64,000 nucleotides of DNA from Clavaria fumosa (lineage: Eukaryota > Basidiomycota > Agaricomycetes > Agaricales > Clavariaceae). The stretch is taken from NCBI GenBank assembly GCA_951802425.1, contig OX637798.1:3472001-3536000 (forward strand), written 5' to 3'. Made by a program: the position numbers and the translations under genes. Below the pieces are notes generated by a model. The model was not told the DNA's origin and searched no databases. It saw only the letters and a program-made list of their open reading frames with translations. Below, one piece after another: positions 41,569 through 52,816 of the stretch. Position 1 is the stretch's first letter. Each line of letters starts with the position of its first letter.

Positions 41569-43193
41569 ACCCTGGGGCTCTTGAGCATGAACCAGGGATC
41601 ACTTTATGACTTATTGCACATGGACAGCACAACATAGGATGATTTGACACTAGGGATTATTTGAAAGGATGCTGCTGGCCCACATAGGGTTAGGGTTAGG
41701 GCAGATAAACTGCAATAGATTCAGGGTGATCTCTTATACCATATCCATTTGTCAAAGCTAATCTACAAGTACAAATTAATTACAACAAATCTAAAGAAAA
41801 ACATGTCTGGCATTTACATCAGAGGATGGGTGGCCAAATCCACCTCTGACAAGCCATTCATATGATAATATGTGCTTCATTGCAAAGGGGGCACTGCAAT
41901 CTAGGCAAGCCCCACTTCACCAAAGCAAGAGTCCCCAGTCTCAAGTAGATAAGAAAACAAGAAGATGATCTGTAAGAAACTAGGGTGGGAGGACACTAAC
42001 CACATGGCAGTCAGCAGTCCATCCCAGAGCCCATACAGCAACCCCAAGGTATGAGCAGCAGATAGCACAAAAAAACTTACAAAGATGGGGTTGGGGGAGG
42101 TTGTCTGCATAATAGACCACACTCACATCCTTGGCCCATTTGGCCACCCCAGGTGCAGGTATGAATGAGGGTTGGTTGGGGCCAGCCTGCATATAAGCAG
42201 CCACCAAACCAAAAGGCCCATATGGCCACCCTCTTCACATAATATTCTGAAAAGCAACATCAATGAGCACCATACCAGGAAAAAGTGTGAATAGTAATAA
42301 AACCCACATACCTCTGCAGGTGTCAAGCTCATACAGACACCTGAAGGCAGACAAGAGCAGCATTCCCTGTATGGCACTGCAGTTGCCACACAGAGAATGC
42401 TGCCCTTGTCTGCCACAAACCATAAGGTGGACATGGCAGCACAGGAAGGGCAGTGGGGGGTGGGGCAGCAGGTGGGCAGGGCAGCAGGCAGGCAGGGTGG
42501 GGTAGGTGGGGCAGCGGGCGGGCAGAGCAGGGCAGCGGGCAAGGCAGGGCAGTGGGTGGGCAGGGCAGCGGGCAGTGCGGGGTAGCGGGCAGGCAGTGCG
42601 GGGTACCGGGCACACGGAGCAGCAGGGGGCCAGGGCTGTAGGCAGGCAGGGCGAAGTAGCAGGCAGGCAGGCAGGCAGGGCGGGGCAATAGGTGGGCAGG
42701 CGGGGCTGCGGGCGGGCAGGGCTGCGGGCAGGGGGCAGCAGGCAGACAGGGCTGCGGTCGGGCAGGGCTGCGGGCAGGCTGGGGCGGCGGGTGGGCAGGG
42801 ATGCGGGCAGGCAGGGCAGTAGGCAGGTGGAGCAGTAGGCAGGCGGAGCAGTAGGCAGGCGGGGCAGCGGGCAGGCAGGGCAGGGCAGCGGGTGGGGAGG
42901 CGGGGCTGCGGGCAGGCAGGGCAGCGTGGCTTGGCTGTCGGGCAGCAGAGCAGCAGCTCGGCAGGCAGCAGTGTGGCGTGCAGCAGTGTGACGCGGTGAT
43001 GGGATGACGGGGCGACAGGGAGGTGGGGCGATAGGGCAGCTGGACAGGCAGTAGAGCAGAGGGGGCAAGGGAGGCAGTGGCAAGGGGAGAGGGAGGGGAG
43101 AGGACTGCAAGGCTCTGAGGGTGCAAGGCAGAGAGGTGACAGCAATATGAGAAAGAAAGAAAAAAGGCTTGTGATCATGTCATTGCTGAGTCA
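41569..43193 (-). repeat. inverted repeat, left arm
   Basis: This arm is the reverse complement of 46396-47687, apart from a 333-bp length difference in the GC-rich tract (about 42490-42900). No substitution was noticed in the segments compared by eye. It contains AGGGTTAGGGTTAGGG (about 41686-41701). All three minus frames are open across the C-rich part because stop codons are absent from the repeat, so no gene is called. Confidence 0.9.
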
Positions 43194-43480
43194 GCGGGGC
43201 TGCGGGTGGGCTGGTGGGGCTGCGGGCAGGGCTGCGGGCAGGCGGGGCAGCAGGTGGGCAGGGTGGGGCAGGCGGGGCTGCGAGGCAGCGGAGTGGGGGC
43301 GTCAGGGCAGCAGGGTGGCAGGCAGCGGGGCAGCGGAGCAGGGGCAGCTTGGCAGGAGGGGAGGGCGGGATGCTGGGGCAGCTTGGCAGGAGGGGAGGGC
43401 GGGATGCTGGGAAAGCGGGGTGGTGGGGCAATGGGGTGGCAGGCAACGGGGGCAGTGGGGCAGCAGAGGACATTGTATGC
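43194..43480. repeat. G-rich minisatellite
   Basis: GGGGCTGCGGG, GGCAGGCGGGGCAGC and a 38-bp unit (GGCAGCTTGGCAGGAGGGGA and so on, twice at about 43345-43420) make up this stretch. It continues the GC-rich style of the arm. Confidence 0.8.
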
Positions 43481-43482
43481 AC

Positions 43483-43620
43483 CGAGTTTGTTTGGTGCTC
43501 ACTATATAAAGTGTTTCAACATTTGGCTCTGTTTGTTTGTGTTGATATGTCATGTGACTCAGCCCAATGACACACTCACAAGCCTTTTCTTGGCCCAGTA
43601 CTCAGGCCAGGCTAGAATGG
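43483..43620 (+). repeat. direct repeat with TATA box; partner at 46337-46440
   Basis: GTTTGTTTGGTGCTCAC, a TATATAAA box (43503-43510) and GATATGTCATGTGACTCAGC are shared with 46337-46440, which lacks the TATA segment. The two copies bracket the hAT relic. Confidence 0.7.
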
Positions 43621-43669
43621 GAGGATTTTATGTGCTAGGTTCTATATGATGTGATAAGCTAGAGTCTAG

Positions 43670-46000
43670 ATGTGGGTGAGCATGTACAACCCAGTTTGAT
43701 TCAGATAATCATGAAGCTCTGAAAAGAAGAGTTGTGAAGGCTCAGTTGCATAGAACCAGATCCAGAGGTGGTGCATGAGAGTGTGAATCCCACCATTGTT
43801 AAGAAAGGGGTGTGCTGCAAAGGGTGCACATTGATAGAAGGGATTGAGGACTACTGCAGCAATGAAGATCTCCTGGTCAGCAACAATCCAGCACTTTTCT
43901 AGACTGTCCATAATGGCACAGCACCCAGGCAGATCCTCTTCATCAGTAAACCCATGATATTGCATCATTAGAAAGCCAAATGTCAGCACAGTGTTGAGGC
44001 AGCAGAATGAAGCTTGTGTAATGTTTGCAGCGATTGCAAGGGGCTCTAGGTGTCATTTAATACTGTGGCAATGCAGTCATTAGGACTTGAAGCCAACCAT
44101 AACAGCAGGATATAAACCAGAGCAGGGAGTGCCAGAACACAGGATTCATGATGATGCTAATCATCTTTTGAGCATGTGCTTTGGCCACTCTATCACCAGT
44201 AACAATCTGCTTTTTTGCAGGAAGCCTTGCAGCATCAGCTGAGCAGATACAAAGAAGAGATGCCTGCAGCTCAAGCAGGTGTCTATATGCCTGATAATGA
44301 GCTGTCCAGCAAGTGAGAACTGCGTGAATGACTGTCTTCACAGTGCCTGTTGCATTGAGATGAGCTGTCTGGAGTAGAGCAAGCACATATGTCTTGCTGC
44401 AAAGCCATGTTATAACCTCATTTGCCATGGTACTATAGAAAAGAAGGGCAGCTCCAGACTTGAAATAATCACTGACAACAAGGTTTATCTACAAAATTAT
44501 CAGTCCATAATTATGCCTGAGTAGAAATTACACAAACCTGGTGTGCATAGCAGTCAAGGACAATGATGTTCAGATATTTCTGTCCAACTATATGTTGAGC
44601 CTTATGACATTCACCAGAGGCATCAGTGACAATTGCCACAACAACTGCACCCCTCTCAATTTTGACCAGCTTGATGACTTCCTCAAGGAGTGGGATCAGA
44701 TTTTCAGCTGTTTTGCACTCTGCAGACACATCATGGACCTTTACAATTTGAATCTATCAACATATCAGTACATATGAAGAGTATATGAAATGGCAAATGC
44801 ATACCTTTCCATCCACAGTAATCATAAACGCAATAAGGTGGTGATGATTAACACCAGTCCACACATCTGCTTGGATTGTCACATCATGACCTTTGGCAGA
44901 AGCCTTTGCTTCAGCCTGATACATAGCAAGAGCAGCTGGAACAATATGATTGGTGAGGACTTTCAAGATGGGGATCTTGCAGTGGGTAAAAATTCATCCA
45001 AGAAATCGAGCCTTGCAGGATTATCAATCCATGACAATGAGAATCCTGCTGAGGCTGTTATTCAAGCCATGACAATGAGAATCCCACTGAGGCTGTTATT
45101 CAAGCCATATGGTTCTCAAAACTGTGTTGGTGGGCCACAGTCCATGCATCAGTAGTTTCACCTGGACTGAACCAAGAGGAAGTGCATCGGAGTCCTGAAA
45201 GGGAATGATTTTGAGAATGCCATGCACTTGATGCTTGGCCAGTCATTGAAGAACCAGCTTCTGATGGAGCAGGGCTGAAGTTTGGAAGGATTGGTGAGTT
45301 CAAGAAGGGAGGTGATAAAAATGGTACAGCGGGTGAAGGTGGCACAGATGATGAAGGTGGTGGTCATGAGTCTGAGGGTTGTGTTGCTGAGAAGCTTGCA
45401 CCACTATTTGAAGAAGCCCCAACAGGAGGCATAGGGCCTGGCATGTAAAAGAGGAGAGGTTGAGTTGCATATAAGGCTGTTTCTGCACCTGTTTGAAGTC
45501 CCATTCGATTGTTCATGTGGCATGAACCCTGGCCTGGAGATGGTGTCCCACCATGCTGGATGTGGTCATTCCTTGCTCACTCAGTTGTCTCTGTGAGCTG
45601 CAATTGGCAGTAGCAGAGATGACACAACATTGTTGTTGGAACACCACAAAGCCAACCATGGGGCATATGTGGTCCAGATTTCAAAGTCCAGACTAGTGGA
45701 CAGAGTCAAAACAGACATAAGAATGCATGCAAGCACATAAGGTACACTTCTTTAGCATCAACCCCATGAGTGGCCTGTCACAGTCCAGATTTGACACCAG
45801 CTCAGTCCTCCTCTTGAACAGCCACAATGTGATTGTCCAAGCATTTTGTGCAATAAACCTTGTCCTTTGCTGACAAGCCTGTGCCAGTCATGCCCTCAGG
45901 TAGATGAAGCTTTATAGATGGATGGTCAGTGAAATGATCTTGCCACCATTTGCATGCATTTGCTCTTGTCATGGCTGCAGTTGAGACAAGTTGAGACAAG
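43670..46000 (-). pseudogene. hAT-superfamily transposase relic
   Basis: Minus-strand exons in order: a BED-like zinc-finger region (KWWQDHFTDHPSIKLHLPEG, KVYCTKCLDNH, about 45970-45810), a Pro/Ser-rich linker, FSLSWIDNPARLDFLDEF (about 45040), then GHDVTIQADVWTGVNHHHL (catalytic domain start, about 44880). Next come VVVAIVTDASGECHKAQ and IIVLDCYAHQ (about 44640-44560), an intron, then LTCWTAHYQAYRHLLELQ, VTGDRVAKAHAQKM, NPVFWHSL (about 44320-44120), and WIVADQEIFIAAVVLNPF (about 43900). Introns of 50-60 nt with GT..AG fit at two places. A frameshift after NPVFWHSL and several stops in the N-terminal half make it non-functional. It sits between the two inverted-repeat arms. Confidence 0.85.
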
Positions 46001-46336
46001 GTGATGGGTAACAGGTGTTGCTATAGGGTTGAAGCACACTCTTGATGCACAGCGCAGCTGTAGTATGTGAAATGGAGTGATATTAAGTGCATGTAGCCAA
46101 AGCACAGCAAGCAGGAGACAAGATTCACATGTGTCTGCTGTGTGACATGCCATGACTGCATCATGCAAATGGTACATCCATATAAGGGAATTTGGCACAT
46201 GACCCAGAACTAATCAGGGTCTGGCCAAGTCAAGGATCCTTTGACTGTCATTGACTGTCAATGACTAGTCAGCAAAGTCAGTGACTTGACTTTTCACCAA
46301 AGTCATTGACTGCCCAACACTGAGCAGGGGACTGTG

Positions 46337-46440
46337 TTTGTTTGGTGCTCACTGTTTCAACATTTTGCTCTGTTTGTTCATGTTGATATGTCATGTGACT
46401 CAGCAATGACATGATCACAAGCCTTTTTTCTTTCTTTCTC
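46337..46440 (+). repeat. direct repeat, partner of 43483-43620
   Basis: It shares GTTTGTTTGGTGCTCAC and GATATGTCATGTGACTCAGC with the left copy. It overlaps the inner end of the right inverted-repeat arm. Just upstream (46220-46320) lies a run of GTCA/TGAC words. Confidence 0.7.
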
Positions 46441-47687
46441 ATATTGCTGTCACCTCTCTGCCTTGCACCCTCAGAGCCTTGCAGTCCTCTCCCCTCCCTC
46501 TCCCCTTGCCACTGCCTCCCTTGCCCCCTCTGCTCTACTGCCTGTCCAGCTGCCCTATCGCCCCACCTCCCTGTCGCCCCGTCATCCCATCACCGCGTCA
46601 CACTGCTGCACGCCACACTGCTGCCTGCCGAGCTGCTGCTCTGCTGCCCGACAGCCAAGCCACGCTGCCCTGCCTGCCCGCAGCCCCGCCTCCCCACCCG
46701 CTGCCCTGCCCTGCCTGCCCGCTGCCCTGCTCTGCCCGCCCGCTGCCCCACCTACCCCACCCTGCCTGCCTGCTGCCCTGCCCACCTGCTGCCCCACCCC
46801 CCACTGCCCTTCCTGTGCTGCCATGTCCACCTTATGGTTTGTGGCAGACAAGGGCAGCATTCTCTGTGTGGCAACTGCAGTGCCATACAGGGAATGCTGC
46901 TCTTGTCTGCCTTCAGGTGTCTGTATGAGCTTGACACCTGCAGAGGTATGTGGGTTTTATTACTATTCACACTTTTTCCTGGTATGGTGCTCATTGATGT
47001 TGCTTTTCAGAATATTATGTGAAGAGGGTGGCCATATGGGCCTTTTGGTTTGGTGGCTGCTTATATGCAGGCTGGCCCCAACCAACCCTCATTCATACCT
47101 GCACCTGGGGTGGCCAAATGGGCCAAGGATGTGAGTGTGGTCTATTATGCAGACAACCTCCCCCAACCCCATCTTTGTAAGTTTTTTTGTGCTATCTGCT
47201 GCTCATACCTTGGGGTTGCTGTATGGGCTCTGGGATGGACTGCTGACTGCCATGTGGTTAGTGTCCTCCCACCCTAGTTTCTTACAGATCATCTTCTTGT
47301 TTTCTTATCTACTTGAGACTGGGGACTCTTGCTTTGGTGAAGTGGGGCTTGCCTAGATTGCAGTGCCCCCTTTGCAATGAAGCACATATTATCATATGAA
47401 TGGCTTGTCAGAGGTGGATTTGGCCACCCATCCTCTGATGTAAATGCCAGACATGTTTTTCTTTAGATTTGTTGTAATTAATTTGTACTTGTAGATTAGC
47501 TTTGACAAATGGATATGGTATAAGAGATCACCCTGAATCTATTGCAGTTTATCTGCCCTAACCCTAACCCTATGTGGGCCAGCAGCATCCTTTCAAATAA
47601 TCCCTAGTGTCAAATCATCCTATGTTGTGCTGTCCATGTGCAATAAGTCATAAAGTGATCCCTGGTTCATGCTCAAGAGCCCCAGGG
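46396..47687 (+). repeat. inverted repeat, right arm
   Basis: This is the partner of 41569-43193 and 333 bp shorter in the C-rich tract. An ATG at 46411 opens a signal-peptide-like start (MITSLFSFFLILLSPLCLA), but other frames are equally open across the tract, so coding is not supported. It ends GAGCCCCAGGGT. Confidence 0.9.
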
Positions 47688-48250
47688 TCACCCCCTTCAG
47701 CACACCCACCCCCTATCCAAAAGGCCTAGCCAATTTTGACTGATGCCCTTTTTATAGGCCCAGCCAATCGTCAGCCGAGATATAGTTGTATAGGCTCGGC
47801 CGATCAACTCGATATACCAAAGTCATGTTATACATACACAGATCTCATGGTACTAATGATGCCCTTTCAAAAGAGCTAGCCAATGAACATTTTAGGAACC
47901 AGTGAAGAGGGCCTGAAGCACCCTATTCAAAACACTTCTCTCCTTACATGAGAAAGAGGCTGGGGATGAAGCATATATAGAGTTTATGAAGCAATAGATC
48001 AGATATGCTATTTGATAGGAACATAAATTACAAGGTCATCATCATCTGAGACTGCATTAGTGTTAAATGAGACCTTACACCTTAATACAGCAGGGTGAAA
48101 TCAAAACCAATATGCCTTATAATAGGCTTCCAATAGGTTGGAGCAAACTCAACCTCCAAACATGCAATAGAGCCACTGTGAACTTAGGATGAAATGTGGT
48201 CTGTCAACTGAATCAGGAATGTTGCAAGATGATGTTCTTTAGAAAAGGAT
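47688..48250. repeat. dispersed pol-derived repeat, copy B
   Basis: It is the direct-orientation partner of 40731-41290. It abuts the right arm directly, whereas copy A is about 280 bp from the left arm. Confidence 0.7.
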
Positions 48251-48709
48251 GGACCTTTTGAATACCATGCAGCAAGCACTGTCTAGAACCTGATATGCAT
48301 TTGAATAGACTAAAAAATGGTTAGTTTAGATGGCAAATTTGGACATAAAATTGAGCCATTATGATCTGTAATTGAATGTGGCAAGTGATGCAGGCAGTAT
48401 CATTATCTGTTATTCCACAATTCATCATAAAAGGCCCCAAATATGCCATCCATCAGGGCATACTCCTTGTGATTATCTGGTATCTCTTAAAAAGGGCTAA
48501 ACTATTGCACTACATGAGCACAGATTACAAAGAATTATTAGAATCTGGAGAGACTGACATCCTGCACAATATGCACATTTAGATATTCCATGCTATGAAT
48601 ATGATCCATACTGAATAAAGATATGCTTCACTGTCTTATTGGGAGATGATTGTCAAACAGCTGTAAAATGGAACCTGTTCACATTTTACTGCACTACTGA
48701 GATCTATTT
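48251..48709. other. no gene seen
   Basis: AT-rich DNA with short frames only, between copy B and the KDZ cassette. Confidence 0.5.
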
Positions 48710-50886
48710 TCAACCATTCCTCCTTGGTCGCAGTACCCATCTCTTTGCATCCATGGAGGCCCTCTGTCTGGCCCTGGTCCTATATAGTGACTTGGACCTT
48801 TCCTCATCCTTTTCACCCCCCACCCATCTCCTTTTCTGTAGGCTGGGTTCTGCCTCATTATGGATCTCAACTACCACATGAGTGGCAGGATGATCACCAC
48901 TTTCTACCCCAACCCCCTCAGCACCATCACACTGTTCAATATCCACCTGCTTCCACAGACTGGATTCTTCTGCATCGGTGGTTGGGGGAACAGAAGCATT
49001 GACCCTATCATCATCCCCATCATCACTCTGCCCATCATTATCTGACTCCTGTGAGCCAGATTCCTCACTTTATACAATTAAAAAGTGCATTGATGATAAT
49101 GATGACATGAAAACACTCACTCAGTACTGATATAGACACAATCTTCTTGTGCCTTCCCCTTCTTGAGAGACAGCCTCTTCACCCTGTTGTCAGATGACAA
49201 TGAAGGTTCTTCTTCAGATCCTTGGTGATGGCTGACCAGTGGCCTTGATGCCTTCCCTCTTAGATGCTGTGGAAGGACATGCTGAAACCGGAATATCTTT
49301 TGGCCAAGCGTCTGACAATGACAGAGAAAATCACAGAGGTGCCTGACATCCACATAGTGCATTTTTGAAGGCTCCCGGATCCGCAAGCCATCTGGAAGAT
49401 ATTCCTTTGCAATGAATTTGTGTGGCTGATCAGCTATCAGAAGCCAAGGAACAGCAACCTTCTTGTTTTTGGTTGTGTTGCCTGTATTTTTAAGGCTTTA
49501 TTTCAAAAATGGACTAAAATGAGGTGCAAGAGAGACATACAATAAGTGATGGTCAAAAATCACCTCAAGATTTCTTTCAGTTGGGGCAATGGTAGATTCA
49601 GTTCCAAAGGGAGAACAGGCCATCCCTCATCATCAGTGGGCAGATTCCATGGTACACTGGCATCTGTTTGCTTTTTTGAAAGCATCTCCTCCTGATCAAT
49701 GTGATGCCCCCTTCCTCCCTCATCTGAATCCCTGTTAGTAAAATTTGCAACTGTGGCTCAGGATGATTGCTTACCATTCCATGTCTCAGCCAGATACTTA
49801 TCCCACTCCTGCCAAACCTCAACTCCAACTTTGTTGAATTGATCCTTGAAGCTACCAGTCACAGGCCCAGGAGTCTGAATCCTAGAGCAGGATTGTATTA
49901 ATTAAATAGTTGCGTAGGCAGATCTCTGAGACCCACTTTGCCTTCTTGATATTTCCCCTTTCATCTTGCCAGCCAGCCAACATAAAGACTTCAGCACCCA
50001 TCTGTTCCTTTGCAAATCGTGCAAAGTTGAGAGCCTGCTGCATGAACTTGCTTGAAGCCAATCTTCCAGAAGAGGCTGAGCCACTGTGGTTGATAGGGCA
50101 ACAATTGAGACACTGACTCTCTCTGCACCTTGACTGGAACAGGCTCTGCGTTCCATTTACCCACCAATGCCAAGTATCGTTGATGGTCCTGCTGGCTTAG
50201 GCTGTTGCAAATCTCAGTCCTAGCACGACGGTATGAGCCAAGGAATTGGGCTGATCCTCTTTCAGCATTTGACAGCTCCTCTGCCCTGTTGTTGATTTTC
50301 TCCTTCTCGTGATGTTCCACAATGCTTTGGAGGGTCCACCTCTTTCTGTTGCTGAACTGGAGCCCTTGGTAGTAATCACCTCCTGAATCAGAAGAGCCTT
50401 CTTCTCTGGCCACAGCTCTACGATTGTTATGTAGCCAGTTGCGAATTTTCTAGGATGACACAAAATCAAAAATCAAGCAAGGAGATGGGTAAAATGGTTC
50501 TATGTTACTGTGGTTAGGTCATCTGGAATGTTCTTGTGATCATTCTGGGCTGCATCCCTGATTTTCGCTTTGATTTCTTTGACAATACGTGCTCTGCCTT
50601 TTGAGTTTGCTTCTTTGTAGCCTGCAAGGCTGTCTGTGAGTATCTTGGTATATTCTTGGGTGGTCCAACATGTCATTTTCCAAGCTGGTGGGGTTGTTTC
50701 AGCAGTGAAATAGTGGGGATCAAATGTCGAAAGAGAAGCGGCATGTGTCACATGAGGAGGCAAAGCGCAACTTGCTTCACGTGAGTCTGTGACATTGTAA
50801 CACCTGGGATCCCAACCATTACTGTCACATTTGTGACAATACTCACGTACTGTGACTTGCGCATCAGTTATGTCTTCACCACTCAT
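48710..50886 (-). CDS. KDZ-cassette accessory gene, function unknown, multi-exon
   Basis: The ATG at 50886 starts MSGEDITDAQVTVREYCHKC. Exon 1 ends at DDLTT before an intron GTAACA..TCCTAG. The next exon is lysine/arginine-rich (KIRNWLHNNRRAVARE, RKRWTLQSIVEHHEKEKIN, RRARTEICNSLSQQDHQRY). Later exons read SSKFMQQALNFARFAKEQMGAEV, then VPWLLIADQPHKFIAKEYLPDG and EPSKMHYVDVRHLCDFL. After an intron (GTGAGT..TAAAG) comes an acidic tail (ESDNDGQSDDGDDD). I remember proteins of this style as repetitive Agaricomycete hypotheticals, but know no biochemical function. It is divergently transcribed from the Ulp1-like gene. Exon borders in the middle are approximate, and a frameshift near 50060 is possible. 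Confidence 0.6.
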
Positions 50887-51189
50887 CCTTCCTTGTTCTG
50901 CTGTTCGTGTGGGTCAAAAGGTCAGCCGCCCAGACTCTCTGGTTGCTTCACTTCAAGTCCAGGGGGCCATGTAAGCTTTCCTGCTCTTGATCTCTATGCA
51001 GGGCCACTGCTGCTTCGACTTGTTCAACTAACTGGTTTGTGGAAGGGCCACAATGACTTTGACAGGAGTTGGATTCCCACAGGTAATGCTGCGCTTGGAA
51101 AGGGATGCATATGCATGTAAAGTCAGTCTTCACAAGCCGCTACATTTCAACTGCTGATCATATTGGATGAGCCACCCAGATATGAAAGG

Positions 51190-52655
51190 GCATCACATCG
51201 TAATGCTTTTGGATGTGAATCTTGTTCGCCCAATGCAATCACATGTGTCAAATTTCTTGGGAAAGACTGAAGAAGGTATGTACCCTATGCACCTTTTCCT
51301 GTCATGATCTAAAAATAATATGTCTAGGACATGCATTCTTTCAGCAACTCCATCTGCTGTTTGATCAAGACTCCAATTACTGGAGTAGGCAACAGTATGA
51401 GGCTTTTGTTCTGTCTGTGAAAGCAAACTTTCCTGGAGACTCATGGGGATTCATGGGGTATGTAGTCTGCATGATAAGCTAAATTCAAGTGTCGATAATG
51501 TCATAAGGGCCGAGGAATCAGCAAACGCATGGTCTGAAAACAAAATACCTGGGTACACAACACACTCCAAGGAGCAATTCAGATTGACAATGTTTCCCCA
51601 TCACAGTGAAGCAACTCAAAAACCATTGCTTACTCCAATTGAAATGGACAGCAATGAGCTCCAGCGGCTTGAGGATGGACAATGGATAAGTGGAGACATT
51701 GTCAACTTTGCTCTTCAGTATGTCTATCAATATTTAAAATGTTCACTTCTCATATTACACAGGGACACCTACAGCCATCTGAAACCAGGTGCGACAGGAA
51801 TATGGCTGGCAAATACATATTTCTTGCCAATACTGAAGTAATTTCTTCTTCTATACTCAAAAAAGTATTTCTGAAAGCTGATATACTGTGAGAAGAAGTG
51901 ATGGTTCTGAGAAGGTTATGTCATGGCTGCCGGAATCTGCTGTCAAATGCAAATACTGGATCATTCCAGGGTTCAGCCATGAATTGTAAGCGACTGTATC
52001 TTTTAATCTGTTTAAATTGCTTACATCTTAAAGGAAACATTGGTTTACATTAATCGTAGCAAATCCAAGTTATTGTTTCATAACTGATCGTCCAAATGGC
52101 AATGGGGAATGGTGAATGTATTTCACTGCCTTTATTTTCTTACCAACACCCTTGCAGTACCATCATCATCCTCGACAGCCATTTTGTCAACCAGGTACAT
52201 TCCAAAGATGAAACAGCAATCCAAGGCCTCTTAAAGGACCTTGGGATAGAACAGGGTTCCAAGCACTTCAAGAACCCAAAGGTCATTCAGCCAAAAGTTC
52301 ATAGCAAATTTTAACTAAGAGGTGGCTACACTTTTTCACTTTTTTGTTTAGGTTCCAAAGCAGAGCAATGGGAATGACTGTGGAGTATATGCAATTCATT
52401 TCGCACAGCTGTGGTTGCTTGAAGCCGACAGGTTAATGCATGTGGTTCTGGTGATTGAATATTTCTTTTGTGCTGTCTTGCATTGAATTCGACATCCATC
52501 AGAATGCCCCTAGGTCTCAGAAAGACATTGACAGGGTATGGAAGTGCTGGAGGATTCCAGGTCTTCGGCAAAAGTTGCGTGAAGAGGTCCTCACAAGTGC
52601 AGAGAGGGGCTGGTTTAAGCAGCAAAAAGAAACACACATGTCTGGTGCTATTTAG
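51190..52655 (+). CDS. Ulp1-like C48 cysteine protease of the KDZ cassette, multi-exon
   Basis: Exons joined by GT..AG introns of 45-70 nt give a continuous Ulp1-type catalytic domain. It reads LQRLEDGQWISGDIVNFALQ-DTYSH, GIWLANTYFLPIL, IIPGFSHEL-KHWFTLIVANP (catalytic His near 52040), CTIIILDS (Asp near 52175), LLKDLGIEQGSKHF, then VPKQSNGNDCGVYAIHF (oxyanion Gln and nucleophile Cys near 52380), and a C-terminal helix region ending at 52655. The triad is complete and no stop interrupts these exons. Ulp1 proteases cut SUMO or related conjugates; several transposon families carry one. The N-terminal exons (before about 51600) are uncertain. It is followed 160 bp later by the KDZ transposase gene on the same strand. 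Confidence 0.72.
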
Positions 52656-52816
52656 CCTTTCCTCGTTATTGTAAAATAAGGTGTTTCTGCATCCGCTGCC
52701 ATTGCCATTCTTCTGCATCTCCATATAATATTATCTTGTGTCAGCATGTAGAAGTCATGCATTGGTAAGTTGCAATTCATTCAAGCATGTGACACAATGC
52801 TTTGTAAACCTCTACC

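Noticed and set aside
42123..43178. 351-codon minus ORF with a signal-peptide-like start in the left inverted-repeat arm (203 codons in the right arm)
   Set aside because: All frames are open because the C-rich repeat lacks stop codons, and the arms differ in length inside it. Low-complexity Cys/Pro/Ala translation.
48710..50886. Possible TET/JBP oxygenase, since such genes accompany fungal KDZ elements
   Set aside because: No HxD..H iron-binding pattern or other hallmark could be found in the exons.
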